This document shows positions 62,002 to 64,000 of a stretch of 64,000 bases of DNA, piece after piece. This DNA comes from Bryoerythrophyllum caledonicum (taxonomy: Eukaryota; Streptophyta; Bryopsida; Pottiales; Pottiaceae): the NCBI GenBank assembly GCA_963971425.1, contig OZ020519.1, forward strand, positions 6,402,028 through 6,466,027, written 5' to 3'. Position numbers and translations under genes: made by a program. Within the stretch, counting starts at the first letter, position 1, and each line of letters begins with the position of its first letter. Below the pieces are notes generated by a model, which saw only the letters and a program-made list of their open reading frames with translations, had not been told where the DNA came from and made no database searches.

Positions 62002-64000
62002 ATGGCGATGGCGATGCGCAGGGGCGCAGAGCGAGTGGGGACTGTGATGCGCGCGGGTGAGTGGTGTAACGGTGGTGCTCGCTTCATGGCTACTGCTGTG
62101 CGCGTGGAAGACGACGGATCGTCTTCGTCGTTCTCGTCCGGGCGCGCATTGACGGCGTTCAGTGCGCTTCTTGGAGCTGGCGCGTTCTATTCTGCGTGCG
62201 AGAGGACGGTAAATTTCAGTTCCTCTACGTGGGGGAGGGTTTGACGTGTTTCTTGAATGATTTCGTGGAGAATTTTTGTATCTCTTAGACGAAGAATTTT
62301 CTGTTGCGAGAGTTGTTTGTACGTTAAAGAGTGAGTGGTTATGAGACAATAAAATTATGTTTCATTACTTTTTTTGGCAGTGTGAAACTGTTCAGTTCCT
62401 GCTGGTCGATAATCGTGAATTGTTTTTAACGCTTGAACTGATGATGCGAATACGTAGCACAGTTTTTTCGTGCTGAAGATATTGAATTTTTGCTGAGCTG
62501 CCTTCCATTTTGTTCGAAAGTATTTCAAAGGTAGTTATCAGACTGGTAAGTGGACGTAGAATGCTATTGCTGTTACTTTGTGGTAGTTTAACAGCTGTCG
62601 ACAGTTCCTTTGTCATTAAAAACAGTAGCTCTTTTGGAGAGAGATTGGTAGTAGTAATTACTATTGTATCGGAAGGATAGTCATTTGGTGCATTGGTTTA
62701 GCAATTACTTCCAAAGAAGAACTGCGGTTGATATTGCTCGGTTTTCGACGTTGACTTCATGGATGCGGACTCTGATGTTTCTTGACAAACAGATCAAAAC
62801 AGAACCAGCTGTTGCGGAGGCCACACACGACATGCACCAAGAATGTGCGCCAAGAACCGGTGCGTTGTTCTTCATTCACCTAGACTTTGAGCCGCGACTG
62901 ATCAATGTAAATGAGAATGCGGATGCCTCAAATTCTCTCTTATGCCGGATGGCTAGTGCTTCGAGGTTTATGTTTTTGGATGAGTTATTGATCTTTGAGA
63001 TAGAATGTATCCTTAAAAAAATTCTGAAAGGAACCAAGATTACTAGCAAGCAGGGCTGTTTGTGATATGGAGAGATTGGACAAAGGCGGCCATTATTTTC
63101 TGGCATCTGGATGTATGGCCAAACTAATTCACGTTAGACTATGGTGAATTAACATTGCAGCATTGAATCCTAACGAGTTTGTGAAGTTCAAGTTGGCTGA
63201 AGTCCGCGATGTCAATTACAACACTAAAGTGTTCAGGTATGCGTCCAGAAGTATTTTAGTTGACCATTCCTGAAAAACCTCACAGTCTACCTGAGTCTCC
63301 GCTTAGAGTTTTCTGATGTGGCGACTCCCTCTCGTTTCAATTATATGGGCAGTGTCACTACTATTATGTTGAGGAAGTGCACAAAAGCTGCTATTTACCA
63401 TGTTTGCGAAAATAGCATGTCTTCTCTCAGCTTTACTGATTACTTACATTATGTACTCGAAAATCTCTTGTGGTGGAGCAGATTCGCGTTTAATCCTCAA
63501 GAGGCACTCGGTCTTCACGTTGCTTCCTGTTTGATCACAAAGTAAGGCTTTCACTCCTTGTTGAAAAATGACTGCACATATTGAATAAATGGATAGACAT
63601 CTCTAGCTTGAAGCTGCTATCACGAACAGGGCATGCATTAAAACTTAACGATTTCTCTCAATGTTTTTTTTTAAAGACATAGCGACTCATGGAAAGCATA
63701 CTGAGGATCTACCGGTAAATTTCATTTTTTTGCAGGGCTGAAATGGGCACGAAGAAAGATGGGACTCCGAACTATGTTTTTCGCCCGTGAGTATTGACCT
63801 TTCCCAAGTGTAGCTCGAGGCCATTCTGATAAATGAGTGGATTTTGTATGTGATCCCAAATTAAAGAGTTCAGCAGGCTTGTGTTCCAGTCTCACAACCG
63901 TGAGAGTGAAATTCTGTTTTGCATGGCATTCAGAATTTAGCCCTTATTTTTAACGTAAATGAAAATTGACTGTCCTTCTGTTGTAATGTTGTGCAGATAT
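62002..64000 (+). CDS. CBR2: NADH-cytochrome b5 reductase-like protein, mitochondrial type (5' part)
   Basis: The gene runs off the window. Exon 1 is 62002-62208. An exon ending at 62859 has an uncertain start (62676 keeps phase). Further exons are 63161-63236, 63482-63541, 63736-63786 and from 63997. Residues 1-45 are Arg/Ala/Ser-rich like a mitochondrial presequence, followed by one hydrophobic segment (ALTAFSALLGAGAFYSA). Later exons give LDKQIKTEPAVAEATHD, then ALNPNEFVKFKLAEVRDV, NYNTKVFRFAFNP, LGLHVASCLITK and GTPNYVFRPY, the start of the FAD-binding domain and its RxY(T) motif. These match Arabidopsis At5g20080, which passes electrons from NADH. The NADH-binding half lies beyond the window. 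Confidence 0.85.

Overview
The window looks like nuclear DNA of a streptophyte, either a land plant or a close charophyte alga. The evidence is a nuclear gene for the plastid-targeted inactive Clp protease subunit ClpR2, a LEA protein fused to a TMEM205-type membrane domain, a plant ankyrin/Raf-like ILK-family kinase, a plant-type PARG, a HAM1-type MYST acetyltransferase and a mitochondrial CBR2-type cytochrome b5 reductase. Exons are GC-rich and G/C-ending, introns are short (about 65-450 bp, GT-AG), and the DNA between genes is AT-rich and full of repeats. I cannot name the species. Exon borders below were worked out by hand from splice sites, reading phase and family conservation.

Layout. 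1-11 kb is a gene cluster: LEA-TMEM205 (+), ILK-like pseudokinase (-), and a large proline/serine-repeat membrane-anchored protein (-). 11-30 kb has no convincing gene. It holds nested non-autonomous DNA elements: TTAA-bounded elements with CCC-starting ends, a PIF/Harbinger-like MITE, a small Helitron, a CACTA-like MITE, a 42-bp minisatellite, and one assembly gap inside a TA repeat. 30-36.3 kb carries PARG and an intronless DNA topoisomerase I, both on the minus strand; two possible extra exons lie just downstream of PARG. 37-52 kb is again repeats: a 4.9-kb segment with hairpin-bearing inverted ends, a fossil cytosine-methyltransferase-like fragment, a decayed pogo/Tigger transposon, a fold-back element built of 12-bp repeats, and another CACTA-like MITE. 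52-58 kb is the second gene cluster: MYST acetyltransferase (+), p24 cargo receptor (+) and ClpR2 (-). 58-62 kb is MITEs and TTAA elements. 62 kb to the end holds the 5' part of a cytochrome b5 reductase gene (+).

The genes are unrelated housekeeping and stress functions (chromatin and DNA topology, poly-ADP-ribose turnover, secretion, plastid proteolysis, redox, desiccation tolerance). No operon-like or biosynthetic grouping is visible. The most unusual content is the mobile DNA: several families of TTAA-bounded elements that abut one another while sharing TTAA, and a subterminal hairpin whose stem sequence differs between copies while pairing is kept. Among the genes, the standout is the ILK-like protein, which has lost the catalytic residues of a kinase.
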